A DNA stretch of 64,000 nt from Mycobacterium marinum (lineage in GTDB: Bacteria > Actinomycetota > Actinomycetes > Mycobacteriales > Mycobacteriaceae). The notes under the pieces are model-generated. The model worked only from the letters and a program-made list of their open reading frames with translations, was not told the DNA's origin and did not search any database. Location: assembly GCF_003391395.1 (NCBI RefSeq), contig NZ_CP024190.1:5642001-5706000 (forward strand). The letters are read 5' to 3'. The position numbers and the translations under genes are program-made. Of this stretch, positions 46,426 to 55,594 are shown one piece after another (the first letter of the stretch is position 1; the number at the start of each line of letters is the position of its first letter).

Positions 46426-47985
46426 ATGCCCAGATTCGCACCACTAGCCACCGTCTCGACTTCGCTTTACGGCTCAACATTTGCATCTGACGGCCCGTCA
46501 TCCGAGGACGGTTCTGCGGGTGCCTCGGTGGACGGGAGGTCGCGAGCGCCCGAGGCCGCCAGGCCGCAGGGCGGGAGAGCGCCAGCGGTCGGCCGTACGT
46601 CGACCGAGGCGCCCGGCCTCAACCCAGCCGCGGCCGGCGGGCTTGTTATATGTGCCGAAAATGTCCGCGAGTCGGTTGGCGACGCGGGCGCAGCCGGTGA
46701 GCTGCGGGCGATCGATGCACTGGGGCTGCGGTTCCCGACGCCCGAGATGGTCACCGCCGCTGCGGCGAACTTCGAACCGGCGGCGCCGTGGGCATCTGGC
46801 GCTGCGCGTCGCGGGGGCGAGCCGGAATCCGGACGGTTTCGCATCACTGTCGGTCCTGGTGTGGTGCGACTCAGTTGGACCAATCCTGTTCGTGTCGAGA
46901 AGACCGCCGAACGGGGTGTTGCTCATCACCAACGTGACGTTGACGATGCGAAGTTCCATGTGCGGAATGACCTCGAAGACGATGCCGGGGACGATTTTCG
47001 GGCCGTCGTGTCTCCGACACGACGGAGTCCTTCAGCAAGCGAGCAGGCTGGGACTGGCGCTGTCATCACCGAGTGGTCCCGAAAATCACGGTCGTCGATG
47101 TGCCGCACCTTCGCCGAGCTCGACTACTGCCCACTCGTCGATTCCGGACGCGTCCCCGCGATGGTCACGCTTACCTATCCCGGCGACTGGGAAGTCGTTG
47201 CACCGGACGGGGCCAGCGTCAAGCGGCACATGGTGTTGTGGCGCAAACGCTTTCAACGGGAGTACGGCGAGGCTGCCCGGTACATCTGGAAGCTGGAGTT
47301 CCAGCGTCGCGGCGCCCCGCACGTCCATCTATGGATGGCGCCGCCGACGTCACCCGGCCGATCAGGACGCGGCTTCGCACAGTGGCTGTCCGAAACGTGG
47401 GCGGAGGTTGTCGACCACCCTGACCACGAGCAGAAGGCGAGGCATCGGCTCGCCGGCACTGCTATCGACGTGCGCAACGGGCTGAAGGCCTGCGATCCCA
47501 AGCGGCTCGCAATCTACTTCACCAAGCACTCGTCACCAAACCTTCTCGGCGACAAGGAGTATCAGCACCTCGTGCCTGAACTCTGGCAGCAGTCCGGACG
47601 AGGGCCCGGTCGGTTCTGGGGTGTGTACGGACTCAAGAAGGCTACGGCCGTCGTGGAGGTGACCCAGGAGGCGTACCTCACGGCTCGCCGGATCGTGCGG
47701 CGGTGGTCACGCAGTCAGGCGGTGTACGGCGATTCGGGTAGCCACTTCCCCACCGCCGTGGTGCCGCGCACGGCAACTCGTCTGGTTCCGCGCGTTGACC
47801 GTGACTCGGGCCGGGTGACGCACCGTCGGGTTCGGCGACGGAGAACGCTCTGCGATCAAGGCGGGCTTGCCGGCGGCTACGCGCTGGTAAATGACGGGCC
47901 ATCGTTCGCGTCCCAGCTCGCGACCGCTCTGTTTGGTGCGGCCACGACGGCTCACCTGTCGCCTCAGCGCGGGATCTGCGTGTGA
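46426..47985 (+). CDS. rolling-circle replication initiator (RepSA-like) of the element
   Basis: About 519 residues. The C-terminal 300 hold the HUH-type replication motifs: I in VPAMVTLTYPGDW, II (the metal-binding His pair) in FQRRGAPHVHLWMA, and III, the nicking Tyr, in LAIYFTKHSSPN. AICEs replicate briefly by rolling circle after excision, using such a protein. The first 200 residues are Ala/Gly/Arg-rich; ATG 46426 is the first reasonable start, but it may lie further in. It stands next to the tRNA fragment, at the opposite end from the integrase. Confidence 0.85.
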   Translation: MPRFAPLATVSTSLYGSTFASDGPSSEDGSAGASVDGRSRAPEAARPQGGRAPAVGRTSTEAPGLNPAAAGGLVICAENVRESVGDAGAAGELRAIDALGLRFPTPEMVTAAAANFEPAAPWASGAARRGGEPESGRFRITVGPGVVRLSWTNPVRVEKTAERGVAHHQRDVDDAKFHVRNDLEDDAGDDFRAVVSPTRRSPSASEQAGTGAVITEWSRKSRSSMCRTFAELDYCPLVDSGRVPAMVTLTYPGDWEVVAPDGASVKRHMVLWRKRFQREYGEAARYIWKLEFQRRGAPHVHLWMAPPTSPGRSGRGFAQWLSETWAEVVDHPDHEQKARHRLAGTAIDVRNGLKACDPKRLAIYFTKHSSPNLLGDKEYQHLVPELWQQSGRGPGRFWGVYGLKKATAVVEVTQEAYLTARRIVRRWSRSQAVYGDSGSHFPTAVVPRTATRLVPRVDRDSGRVTHRRVRRRRTLCDQGGLAGGYALVNDGPSFASQLATALFGAATTAHLSPQRGICV

Positions 47986-48362
47986 TTGCGCATGATCTCG
48001 GTGGCGGCTTGCGTTGCTCCGCTGGCCTCCCGAAACGCGCGTTTGGCGCCGTCGAACGCCTCCAATACCTCAAGCCAATGATCGAGGTCGATCATTGACC
48101 GGTCCAGCTTGCCCGCCAGCGAGCGGACGATGTCGGCGCTAATTGAGCTCATGTACGCCAGCCGATTGACGATGTGATTGACCACCGCGGGATCGCTCAC
48201 GCGGGTTCCGAAGTCATCGATATCGCTCGCCAACGTGCACGTTTTCGAGAACAGGCGTTCGGACAGCGCCACAAAGGGCGCCGCATCGCCCCATCGCGGG
48301 AAGTCGGGGACTCCGGGTTCGGTACTTTCGATGGGCATTCTGGGCCAGATCTCGTTATCCAT
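47964..48362 (-). CDS. hypothetical protein of the element
   Basis: A 132-residue, mainly helical, acidic protein (MDNEIWPRMPIESTEPGVPD; later KLDRSMIDLDHWLEVLEAFD). TAGGGT ends seven bases before ATG 48362, fitting a leaderless mRNA. Its end overlaps the end of rep by 22 bases in convergent orientation, so the two transcripts run into each other. Family not recognised. Confidence 0.65.
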   Translation of the reverse strand: MDNEIWPRMPIESTEPGVPDFPRWGDAAPFVALSERLFSKTCTLASDIDDFGTRVSDPAVVNHIVNRLAYMSSISADIVRSLAGKLDRSMIDLDHWLEVLEAFDGAKRAFREASGATQAATEIMRNHTQIPR

Positions 48363-48374
48363 GACCCGAACCCT

Positions 48375-48527
48375 ATGAGCAGAAGCATGCATCTAGCGCC
48401 GCCCCTGGAAACGGAGTCGACTGGACCGTCCGAAGTGTGTCTGGGCACCGGGGGCTCGGACGCGGACGGCGACGAGGTCACCGAGTTGCTCGCTGAGTTG
48501 CTCGCCGAGGCGAAACGTAAGCGCTGA
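48375..48527 (+). CDS. possible 50-residue acidic protein
   Basis: Starts at ATG 48375, 13 bases from the divergent start at 48362, and ends with the amphipathic helix EVTELLAELLAEAKRKR. No ribosome site. Composition is protein-like, but the evidence for expression is weak. Confidence 0.35.
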   Translation: MSRSMHLAPPLETESTGPSEVCLGTGGSDADGDEVTELLAELLAEAKRKR

Positions 48528-48931
48528 TCGTCCGCGGCGCCTGAAAGACTCTCCACGTGTATGGCGCCGCTTTGGATCTCCCCCTGACAGGCCCCTGGGT
48601 CGAGGTTCGGGTGTTCGGTTTCTGAACACCCAGAGATCGGCTCTGGTTCAGGTGTTCAGTTTCCGAACACCGAGGTCGGATTTACCGACATCCATGCACG
48701 GCAAACGGTGTCATGGCTTCCACGGCACCACGTTGCCAGCGCTGCTCATGCAACTGAACCGTTCGGGTTAAGAGCCAGTTCCGTTGACAACGGAATACTG
48801 TTATATCGCGAACACGCGCAAAACTTCACTCAGCCTGCATGTGGTATGACGTGGGGATATACACACTGTTCAGATAAATCACTTGTTCCGCAACCACCGG
48901 AACGGGTATGTTTTCCGAACAGGAGATACTC
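48528..48931. other. regulatory region upstream of the AbiE-like pair
   Basis: No gene seen. It carries the two dyads at 48610-48671 and, near 48784, a TTGACA-like -35 box without a matching -10 box. Confidence 0.45.
48610..48671. promoter_or_regulatory. two 21-base dyads, GGTGTTC-N7-GAACACC
   Basis: The first (48610-48630, spacer GGTTTCT) and second (48651-48671, spacer AGTTTCC) are 41 bases apart start to start, about four helical turns, so proteins bound to them would sit on the same face. A half copy TTTCCGAACA lies at the start of the next gene (48908-48925 region). Confidence 0.7.
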
Positions 48932-50020
48932 ATGACTGAACCAATCACTGCACCGCCCGGCACAGAGGCGGAGATCTTGACCAACTGCACCGAGCTACTC
49001 CGCGATCGTCTACCCGACGACTGGCGAGTCGACATTCAGAGACCGCCGACGGACGCCGCCATAGACGCGATCCTGGCACTCACCGCACCCGCCGGTGAGC
49101 AGGTTCGATTCCTCGTAGAGGCCAAGAGGCTACTCGTCGGCCGCGACGTTCCCAGGGTCTCGGAACAGTTGCAGTGGGCAGCAGATCGCGAGCTCATCGA
49201 CACCAAGACCATGGTCATGTCCCGATACCTCGCGCCCCCAGTTCGCGAGCGGCTGTCGCAGGGGAACGTGTCGTTCATCGACGCCACCGGCAACATCTTG
49301 ATCCAGTCGTCACGTCCCGCGCTATTCGTTCGCGACCGAGGCGCCGATAAAGATCCATGGCGAAGCCCAGGCCGGCCGCGCGGCTCGCTGGCAGGTGAGC
49401 CCGCCGCTCGTGTAGTCCGGGCACTCATCGCCGAGCGGGGGCCATGGTCGGCGCGCGATCTCGTCGGCGCGTCCGGGGCGTCCACCGGCGCAACGTACCG
49501 GGTGTTGGAGTTCCTTCAAGAAGAGGGGCTGGTGGAGAAGATGGGAACGGACTACGTCCTGAACGACTGGCCAACCCTCCTACGCCGATGGAGTCGTGAC
49601 TACAGCTACTTCCGCACCAACCGCACATCGAGCTACATCGAGCCTCGCGGCCTAGAAACGCTGCAGAGCAAAGCCGCCAAGTCTCAGTACTCGCAGTACG
49701 CAATAACCGGAACGATCGCGGCAGCCCAGTGGGCACCTTACGCTCCCGCCCGCGCGGCGATGGTCTACGTCGATGATGCGGCACGCGCAGCAAAGGAATG
49801 GGGCCTACGGCCAGCGGATAAGGGCGCAAATGTGATTCTCGCCGAACCTAAGTACGACGTCGTGTTCACCGGAACCGGTACCAATCGCGACGGGGCGGTC
49901 ATTGTCGCGATTGAACAGGCGGCAGTAGACCTACTCACAGGTCCGGGCCGAAACCCCTCTGAGGGAGAGGAACTCATCTCATGGATGGAGCGCAACGAAA
50001 GTGATTGGCGCCGTGGATGA
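48932..50020 (+). CDS. AbiEi-like antitoxin/regulator with winged helix
   Basis: A 362-residue protein. The N-terminal part resembles a restriction-nuclease-like fold (VRFLVEAKRLLVGRDVPRVS, then VSFIDATGNILI); the middle has a winged helix (WSARDLVGASGASTGATYRV, LEFLQEEGLVEK); the C-terminal part is unassigned. AGGAG six bases before ATG 48932 fixes the start; an ATG eight codons upstream has none. It overlaps the next gene, a nucleotidyltransferase, by 20 bases. This pairing matches type IV AbiE systems, where the regulator binds repeats upstream of its own operon; the dyads at 48610-48671 would be those repeats. Confidence 0.72.
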   Translation: MTEPITAPPGTEAEILTNCTELLRDRLPDDWRVDIQRPPTDAAIDAILALTAPAGEQVRFLVEAKRLLVGRDVPRVSEQLQWAADRELIDTKTMVMSRYLAPPVRERLSQGNVSFIDATGNILIQSSRPALFVRDRGADKDPWRSPGRPRGSLAGEPAARVVRALIAERGPWSARDLVGASGASTGATYRVLEFLQEEGLVEKMGTDYVLNDWPTLLRRWSRDYSYFRTNRTSSYIEPRGLETLQSKAAKSQYSQYAITGTIAAAQWAPYAPARAAMVYVDDAARAAKEWGLRPADKGANVILAEPKYDVVFTGTGTNRDGAVIVAIEQAAVDLLTGPGRNPSEGEELISWMERNESDWRRG

Positions 50021-50837
50021 TTTACTCATCAAGGCCCGTTCAGCCCTGCTGGACGCCCTCGAAGCCCTGACCGACCAACACGATTCGATCGTCGTGGTCG
50101 GCGCTCAGGCCATCTATCTACACAGTGGAGATGCAGACGTTGCGATCGCCGAGGCAACGAAGGACAGCGATCTGGCGGTCGACCCGCGGGCACTCCCCGA
50201 AGATCCGCTGCTTGAAGACGCGATGAAGCGAGCTGGCTTCTACCCGAACGTGAACAAGCAGCCCGGAGCATGGCTAAACCCGGCAGGCATCCCGGTCGAT
50301 CTAATGGTTCCAGATGCGCTGTCGCAAGGCGGTAGGTCTCATCGCGGTGCCCGGATCCCACCCCACTCCAACCAAGCAACAAGGCGGACCGTCGGGTTGG
50401 AAGCCGCCGTGGTGGACAACGAGCTCCGCTCGATATCTGCGCTCGATCCTGACGACACAAGGACTTTCGAAGCCCGAGTCGCTGGGCCAGCCGCACTCTT
50501 GATTGCGAAAGTCCACAAGATCCATGAACGTCTCGACCAACCGGACCGCCTCAACGACAAGGATGCTCACGACGTCTACCGCCTGCTCATAGCAACGACC
50601 GACACGGCGGCACTCGGATCGAGCTTTCAACGGCTACTGAGCGATCCCATATCAAAGACCGTGACGGAGCAGGCTCTCGAATGGCTGCCAACTCTGTTTG
50701 CGGACGGACCCGATGCCCTCGGATCCGTCATGGCAGGTCGCGCAGAGGAAGGGATTGGAGACCCCGACCTGGTGGCCGCCTCCGTTGCCGCGCTTGCAGC
50801 CGATGTGCTCGCTGCCGTCGCGGATTCGTCCCGGTAA
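50001..50837 (+). CDS. AbiEii-like nucleotidyltransferase toxin
   Basis: A 278-residue protein with the minimal nucleotidyltransferase motif: VVVGAQAIYLHSG followed by TKDSDLAVDPRAL, where the Asp pair binds metal. Later helices (LLIAKVHKIHERLDQPDRLN, DKDAHDVYRLL) match AbiEii/MenT-like proteins, which block growth by modifying tRNA or other targets. GTG 50001 is taken as start, but GTG 50013 is possible. It is translationally coupled to the regulator gene before it. Confidence 0.8.
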   Translation: MIGAVDDLLIKARSALLDALEALTDQHDSIVVVGAQAIYLHSGDADVAIAEATKDSDLAVDPRALPEDPLLEDAMKRAGFYPNVNKQPGAWLNPAGIPVDLMVPDALSQGGRSHRGARIPPHSNQATRRTVGLEAAVVDNELRSISALDPDDTRTFEARVAGPAALLIAKVHKIHERLDQPDRLNDKDAHDVYRLLIATTDTAALGSSFQRLLSDPISKTVTEQALEWLPTLFADGPDALGSVMAGRAEEGIGDPDLVAASVAALAADVLAAVADSSR

Positions 50838-51003
50838 CCAGCCAAGAGCGAGGGATACCTGCCTCGTACCAGGCGAGCAATCACCGCAGGTCTGCGGGCC
50901 GGCTCTTCGTGAGCTCCAACATATCCGCCTTCCCTGGTCGGTGAACCCACCGATGAACACGGGGAAGCAGAGCCTGTGGGACAGTTGCACGACAAGCACG
51001 GGA

Positions 51004-51432
51004 TCAGCAACAGCGCGAGTCGAGGTACTCACGGACAACCGCGAGATCCCGTGCGCGGTCACGGACGATCCGCTTCGACTTCACCGTGAAAGCGGACTTC
51101 TCGATCACGATGAGCTGCATCCCGTGTTCGGGGATCTCGGTGCGCTTGCGCTCGTCGTAGCGGCGGCGTTGCTCGGCGCGGCCGACCCCGGAAACTGTCT
51201 GGCGCCGGTCGAAGAACGGAGATGGCTGAGAGTGCTGCTCCTCCTGGAACTCAACGATGAGCCCCAGCTGCGGCCAGTACCCATCAACAGGGAGCTCCGT
51301 ACCGTGGGGCCGCTTGGCAGACGGGTCGCCGCGGAGCCAATCGAACCGTTGCTGGCGGCGGCCAACCACGCCGAGGACCTCGTCGCACAGGTCGAGGACG
51401 TAGTGCTCGTCGGAGTCGGCTCGGCCGGCCAT
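51004..51432 (-). CDS. small predicted PD-(D/E)XK or Vsr-like nuclease
   Basis: About 142 residues in the opposite direction to its neighbours. The segment ELPVDGYWPQLGLIVEFQEE looks like the Asp...Glu-x-Gln core of a nuclease fold, followed by QHSQPSPFFDRR and YDERKRTEIPEHGMQLIVIE, as in DUF559/Vsr-like proteins. The start is unclear: ATG 51432 has no ribosome site and the frame is open to 51588. It lies between the AbiE-like pair and hsdR. Function in defence is inferred only. Confidence 0.6.
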   Translation of the reverse strand: MAGRADSDEHYVLDLCDEVLGVVGRRQQRFDWLRGDPSAKRPHGTELPVDGYWPQLGLIVEFQEEQHSQPSPFFDRRQTVSGVGRAEQRRRYDERKRTEIPEHGMQLIVIEKSAFTVKSKRIVRDRARDLAVVREYLDSRCC

Positions 51433-51545
51433 TGCGCGATCATCGCACCTGTACTCACCCGGTTGCCCACACCCCGCGAAATCACGCCGCATGCCTCCCA
51501 GAACAGCGCGCCGCAACGAGGAGACCAGATAATCTCTGCACCAGT

Positions 51546-54269
51546 ATGAGTACGGAGGACGATCAGAGCCGAGTACCGGCGGAAGCACGCGCCCGAAAGC
51601 TCATCGACCAGCAGCTCACCCAGGCCGGCTGGCTACTACAGGACAAGAAGGACCTCAATCTGTTCGCCGGCCAGGGCGTCGCCGTGCGCGAGATCGTGAT
51701 GAAGCCCGGCCACGGCCGGGTCGACTATCTGCTCTACGTCGACAAAGCCGTCGTCGGGGTGATCGAGGCCAAACCGACCGGCACTCCGCTGTCCGGTGTC
51801 GAATGGCAGTCAGCCATGTACGCCGACGGACTGCCGCCCGATGTGCGCCTCGCCGCCACGACCCGCGACGGCAGGCTGCCGTTCGTATTCGAGGCTTCCG
51901 GCACCGAGACGCATTTCACCAACGGCTTCGATCCCACCCCGCGGGCGCGCCTAATCTTCAACATCCCGCGGCCGGAGACCTTGGCACGCATCCTGCGCGA
52001 CGCCAAGTCAGACCCGGACCGTCCGACGTGGCGCGCCAAGGTTCTTGGCCTACCGGTGCTGGACACGGCCGAGCTACGACCCGCCCAGATCGAGGCCGTC
52101 ACCGGCGTGGAGCAAAGCCTGGCCCAGCAGCATTACGATCGCTCGCTGGTCCAGATGGCCACTGGTGCCGGCAAAACCTACACCGCGGTCACCGAGGCAT
52201 ACCGACTCCTCCGGTACGGCGGATTCAACAGCATCCTGTTCCTGGTTGACCGGATCAACTTGGCCGATCAGACGCTGGGTGAGTTCCAGAACTACCGGGC
52301 ACCCGACGATGGGCGCCGGTTCACCGAGCTCTACAACGTCGCCAAGCTGTCCAGCTCCGGACTGTTGGGCTCCACCAACGTCGTCATCTCCACCATTCAG
52401 CGGGTGTTCGCGTTCATCAAGAACGGCGAAGCCAGCGAGGAGGACGACGACGGTATCGACGGCTATGTTCCGGATGCCCCTGTCTCCGTCGCCTACAGCG
52501 AGGCGCTGGCGCCTGAGACGTTCGATCTGGTGATCGTCGACGAGGCACACCGCAGTATCTACGGCGTATGGCGCGGGGTGCTGGAGTACTTCGACGCGCA
52601 CATCGTGGGGTTGACGGCCACCCCGGGCAAGCAGACGTTCGGGTTCTTCAAGCAGAACCTGGTGTCGGACTACACCTATCCCGAATCGGTGGCTGACGGT
52701 GTCAACGTCGACTTCGACATCTACCGGATCCGCACCAGGATCAGCGAGCAGGGGTCGCGCATCGAGGCCGGGACGATCGTGCCGAAGGTCGACCGTCGCA
52801 CCCGCGAGCAGCGGCTGGAAGCGCTCGATGACGACTTAGATTACACCCCAGGACAACTCGACCGTGCGGTGACGGCCACTGACCAGATCCGCACCGTACT
52901 GGAGACGTTCCGGGACCGGCTGTTCACCGAGATCTTCCCGGGGCGTTCAACGATGCCAAAGACGCTCATTTTCGCAAAGGACGACAACCACGCCGAGGAG
53001 ATCGTTACCCAGGTTCGTGAAGTGTTCGGCAAGGGTAACGACTTCGCTGTCAAGATCACTTATAGCGCCCGCAACGCCAAGGAGCAGTTGAAGACGTTTC
53101 GCACCAGCCCGGCACTGCGCATCGCTGTCACCGTCGACATGATCGCCACCGGCACCGACGTCAAGCCGCTAGAGTGCGTGTTTTTCATGCGCGATGTACG
53201 TTCGGCGCAATACTTCGAACAGATGAAAGGCCGTGGTGCCCGGACTATTTCACCGGCAGATTTCCAGGCCGTAACCCCGGACGCTGAAACCAAGACCCGG
53301 TTCGTCATCGTCGACGCCGTCGGGGTGACCGAACACGACTTCGTCGAGCCGCCGCTGAATCGGCAGAAGTCTGTATCGCTGAAAAAGCTGCTCGACAAGA
53401 CGGCCAACCTGACGCTGACCGAGGATGAAGCGGCGACGCTGGCTTCCCGACTAGCCAAACTGGAACTCGACCTCACCGAGGAGGAGCGCGTCGAGTTGGA
53501 CGGCGTCGCCGGCCAACCGGTGCGGGACATTGTCCGCCAGCTTGTCGACGCTGTCGAACCGACCACCACCACGCCAGCACTGATCGAGGCCGCGACAACG
53601 CCCATTGCAGCCAATCCCGCACTGCGCAAACGTATTCTGGAACTACGTGCTGCCCATGACCGGGTGATCGATGAGGTCAGCGCCGACGAACTGATCGAGG
53701 CCAGCGGTGTCGTGGACACCGACCGCGCAAGTTCGATCGTCGAGTCTTGGCGCCTGTACCTGCAAGACCATCGCGACGAGATCACCGCGCTGCAACTGGG
53801 TTACGAGGCTGGTGAGCGCCGTGTCGACTTCGCGTTCATCCAAGGCCTGGCGGCCCGGATATCGCGCCCGCCGCACAACTGGACGCCGGAGGTCATCTGG
53901 GACGCCTACGCCGCGGTGGATTCCTCGAAAGTGCATCCGTGCGCCACACATACGCTGACAGACTTGGTTTCGCTGATCCGCTACGCCACTGGGGTTGACG
54001 AAGAACTAGTGCCGTACGCCGAGCGGGTGCGCGAGCGCTACGCGGGCTGGCTGGCCCAGCAGGCGCAGGCTGGGGTGGTGTTCACCGACATCCAGCGATG
54101 GTGGCTAGACCGGATGGTGTCGGTGATTGCCAACTCGGCGGGTATTCGAGTCGAGGACCTGGACGACGCGCCGTTCATCGAGCGGGGTGGAACCGACGGT
54201 GCGATAAGGGATCTGGGGGATAGTGCCGGAGTCTTGTTGGAGCAATTGAACGCGGAGTTGACAGCGTGA
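51546..54269 (+). CDS. hsdR: type I restriction enzyme, motor/nuclease subunit HsdR
   Basis: A 907-residue subunit. The nuclease site is GRVDYLLYVDKAVVGVIEAK (Asp...Glu-x-Lys, residues 57-78). Helicase motifs follow: Walker A MATGAGKTYTAVTEA near residue 203, DEAH-type LVIVDEAHRSIYG near 330, GLTATPGK, then VDMIATGTDVKPLECVFF and QMKGRGARTI. The frame is open upstream, but the family start MSTEDDQSRVPAEARARKLI is at ATG 51546, with TAATCT ten bases before. It heads the order R-S-(GIY-YIG)-M. Confidence 0.95.
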   Translation: MSTEDDQSRVPAEARARKLIDQQLTQAGWLLQDKKDLNLFAGQGVAVREIVMKPGHGRVDYLLYVDKAVVGVIEAKPTGTPLSGVEWQSAMYADGLPPDVRLAATTRDGRLPFVFEASGTETHFTNGFDPTPRARLIFNIPRPETLARILRDAKSDPDRPTWRAKVLGLPVLDTAELRPAQIEAVTGVEQSLAQQHYDRSLVQMATGAGKTYTAVTEAYRLLRYGGFNSILFLVDRINLADQTLGEFQNYRAPDDGRRFTELYNVAKLSSSGLLGSTNVVISTIQRVFAFIKNGEASEEDDDGIDGYVPDAPVSVAYSEALAPETFDLVIVDEAHRSIYGVWRGVLEYFDAHIVGLTATPGKQTFGFFKQNLVSDYTYPESVADGVNVDFDIYRIRTRISEQGSRIEAGTIVPKVDRRTREQRLEALDDDLDYTPGQLDRAVTATDQIRTVLETFRDRLFTEIFPGRSTMPKTLIFAKDDNHAEEIVTQVREVFGKGNDFAVKITYSARNAKEQLKTFRTSPALRIAVTVDMIATGTDVKPLECVFFMRDVRSAQYFEQMKGRGARTISPADFQAVTPDAETKTRFVIVDAVGVTEHDFVEPPLNRQKSVSLKKLLDKTANLTLTEDEAATLASRLAKLELDLTEEERVELDGVAGQPVRDIVRQLVDAVEPTTTTPALIEAATTPIAANPALRKRILELRAAHDRVIDEVSADELIEASGVVDTDRASSIVESWRLYLQDHRDEITALQLGYEAGERRVDFAFIQGLAARISRPPHNWTPEVIWDAYAAVDSSKVHPCATHTLTDLVSLIRYATGVDEELVPYAERVRERYAGWLAQQAQAGVVFTDIQRWWLDRMVSVIANSAGIRVEDLDDAPFIERGGTDGAIRDLGDSAGVLLEQLNAELTA

Positions 54270-55594
54270 GTTGGCCGGTGGTTCCTTTGTCGGAAGTTGC
54301 AGAAGTCAGGCTTGGCCGACAGCGTGCGCCGAAGAACCATTCCGGGGAATCGATGCGCCCCTATTTGCGTGCGGCGAATGTTACATGGGGCGGTCTGAGT
54401 CTCGAAGACGTGAAGTCGATGAACTTCACTGAAGGCGAGATGGAAATCTACCGCCTGCGGCGAGGGGACCTTCTCCTAAGCGAAGCATCAGGGAGTCCAG
54501 GGGAAGTCGGAAAGCCGGCACTCTGGTCTGGAGAAATCGCGGAGTGTGCATTTCAAAACACACTCCTTCGTGTGCGTTCCCGTGAACATGAACCGAAGTT
54601 TCTTCTGCACTACTTTAGGTACCAGGCCCTCGTAGGCCGCTTTGTCGAACACTCTAGGGGCGTTGGCATACACCATCTTGGACGCGCGCGACTCGCATCG
54701 TGGCCGACGCCAGTCCCCCCGATCGATGAACAGCAACGGATCGTCGAAATACTTGAGGAACATCTCTCTCGCCTTGAGGCGGCCGACCTCGAGTTATCGC
54801 GTGCCGCGGGAAAGCTCGTTCTTCTGCGCGAACAAACGATGTTGAATGCGCTCACTGGCGTGAGGATCGCAGAACGCTCGGACGCAGCATTATTGCCATC
54901 CGAAGGTACTGCGGACGGGTCGCTCCCCGCGCTCCCGCGTGGATGGTTCTGGTCACGCCTCGGTGCCGTGGCGGACGTGGTCGGCGGCGTTACCAAGGAC
55001 GCCAAGAAACAAGCTGATCCCAGCTACATTGATGTGCCCTACCTACGGGTTGCCAACGTACAACGGGGGCACCTCATGCTCGATGACGTAACGAACATCC
55101 GCGTTCCGCCATCAAAAGCAGATGCGCTGAGGCTCAAGGCAGGTGATGTCCTGCTTAATGAAGGCGGCGATCGGGACAAACTCGCCCGCGGTTGGGTCTG
55201 GGAGGGACAGATTGAAGACTGCATTCACCAGAACCACGTCTTCCGAGCTCGCATCCGCGAGCCTCGCCTCGATCCGTATTTCCTCTCAATGACTGCGAAC
55301 ACAATGGGTGGTAGGTGGGCCGAGAGGAACGGGAAGCAAAGTGTGAACCTTGCATCCATCAGCCTCGGGGTGATCCGCAAGATGCCAGTGATCGTGCCGG
55401 CGGCTGGGGAAGCTGAGCGGATCGTCGCCTCGATCAGAGAGATGCAGGCAGGGTTCGATCGGATTGCGGTGGCAATTGGCGATGCTCGCACCCAGAGTTC
55501 GGTGCTCCGGAAAGCCCTCCTCGCCGCCACCTTCTCTGGCCGCCTCACAGCGGATCGCCGACACATCGACACCGAAGATCTCGTGTCCCCATGA
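54266..55594 (+). CDS. hsdS: type I restriction specificity subunit HsdS
   Basis: A 442-residue subunit with two target-recognition domains, each beginning with a WPVVPLSEVAEVRLG- or GWFWSRLGAVADVVGG-like strand and containing a LRRGDLLLSEASG or LKAGDVLLNEGG loop. The coiled-coil spacer PPIDEQQRIVEILEEHLSRL separates them. It overlaps hsdR by four bases (GTGA). Two different domains imply a bipartite DNA target, which cannot be read from sequence. Confidence 0.94.
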   Translation: MSWPVVPLSEVAEVRLGRQRAPKNHSGESMRPYLRAANVTWGGLSLEDVKSMNFTEGEMEIYRLRRGDLLLSEASGSPGEVGKPALWSGEIAECAFQNTLLRVRSREHEPKFLLHYFRYQALVGRFVEHSRGVGIHHLGRARLASWPTPVPPIDEQQRIVEILEEHLSRLEAADLELSRAAGKLVLLREQTMLNALTGVRIAERSDAALLPSEGTADGSLPALPRGWFWSRLGAVADVVGGVTKDAKKQADPSYIDVPYLRVANVQRGHLMLDDVTNIRVPPSKADALRLKAGDVLLNEGGDRDKLARGWVWEGQIEDCIHQNHVFRARIREPRLDPYFLSMTANTMGGRWAERNGKQSVNLASISLGVIRKMPVIVPAAGEAERIVASIREMQAGFDRIAVAIGDARTQSSVLRKALLAATFSGRLTADRRHIDTEDLVSP

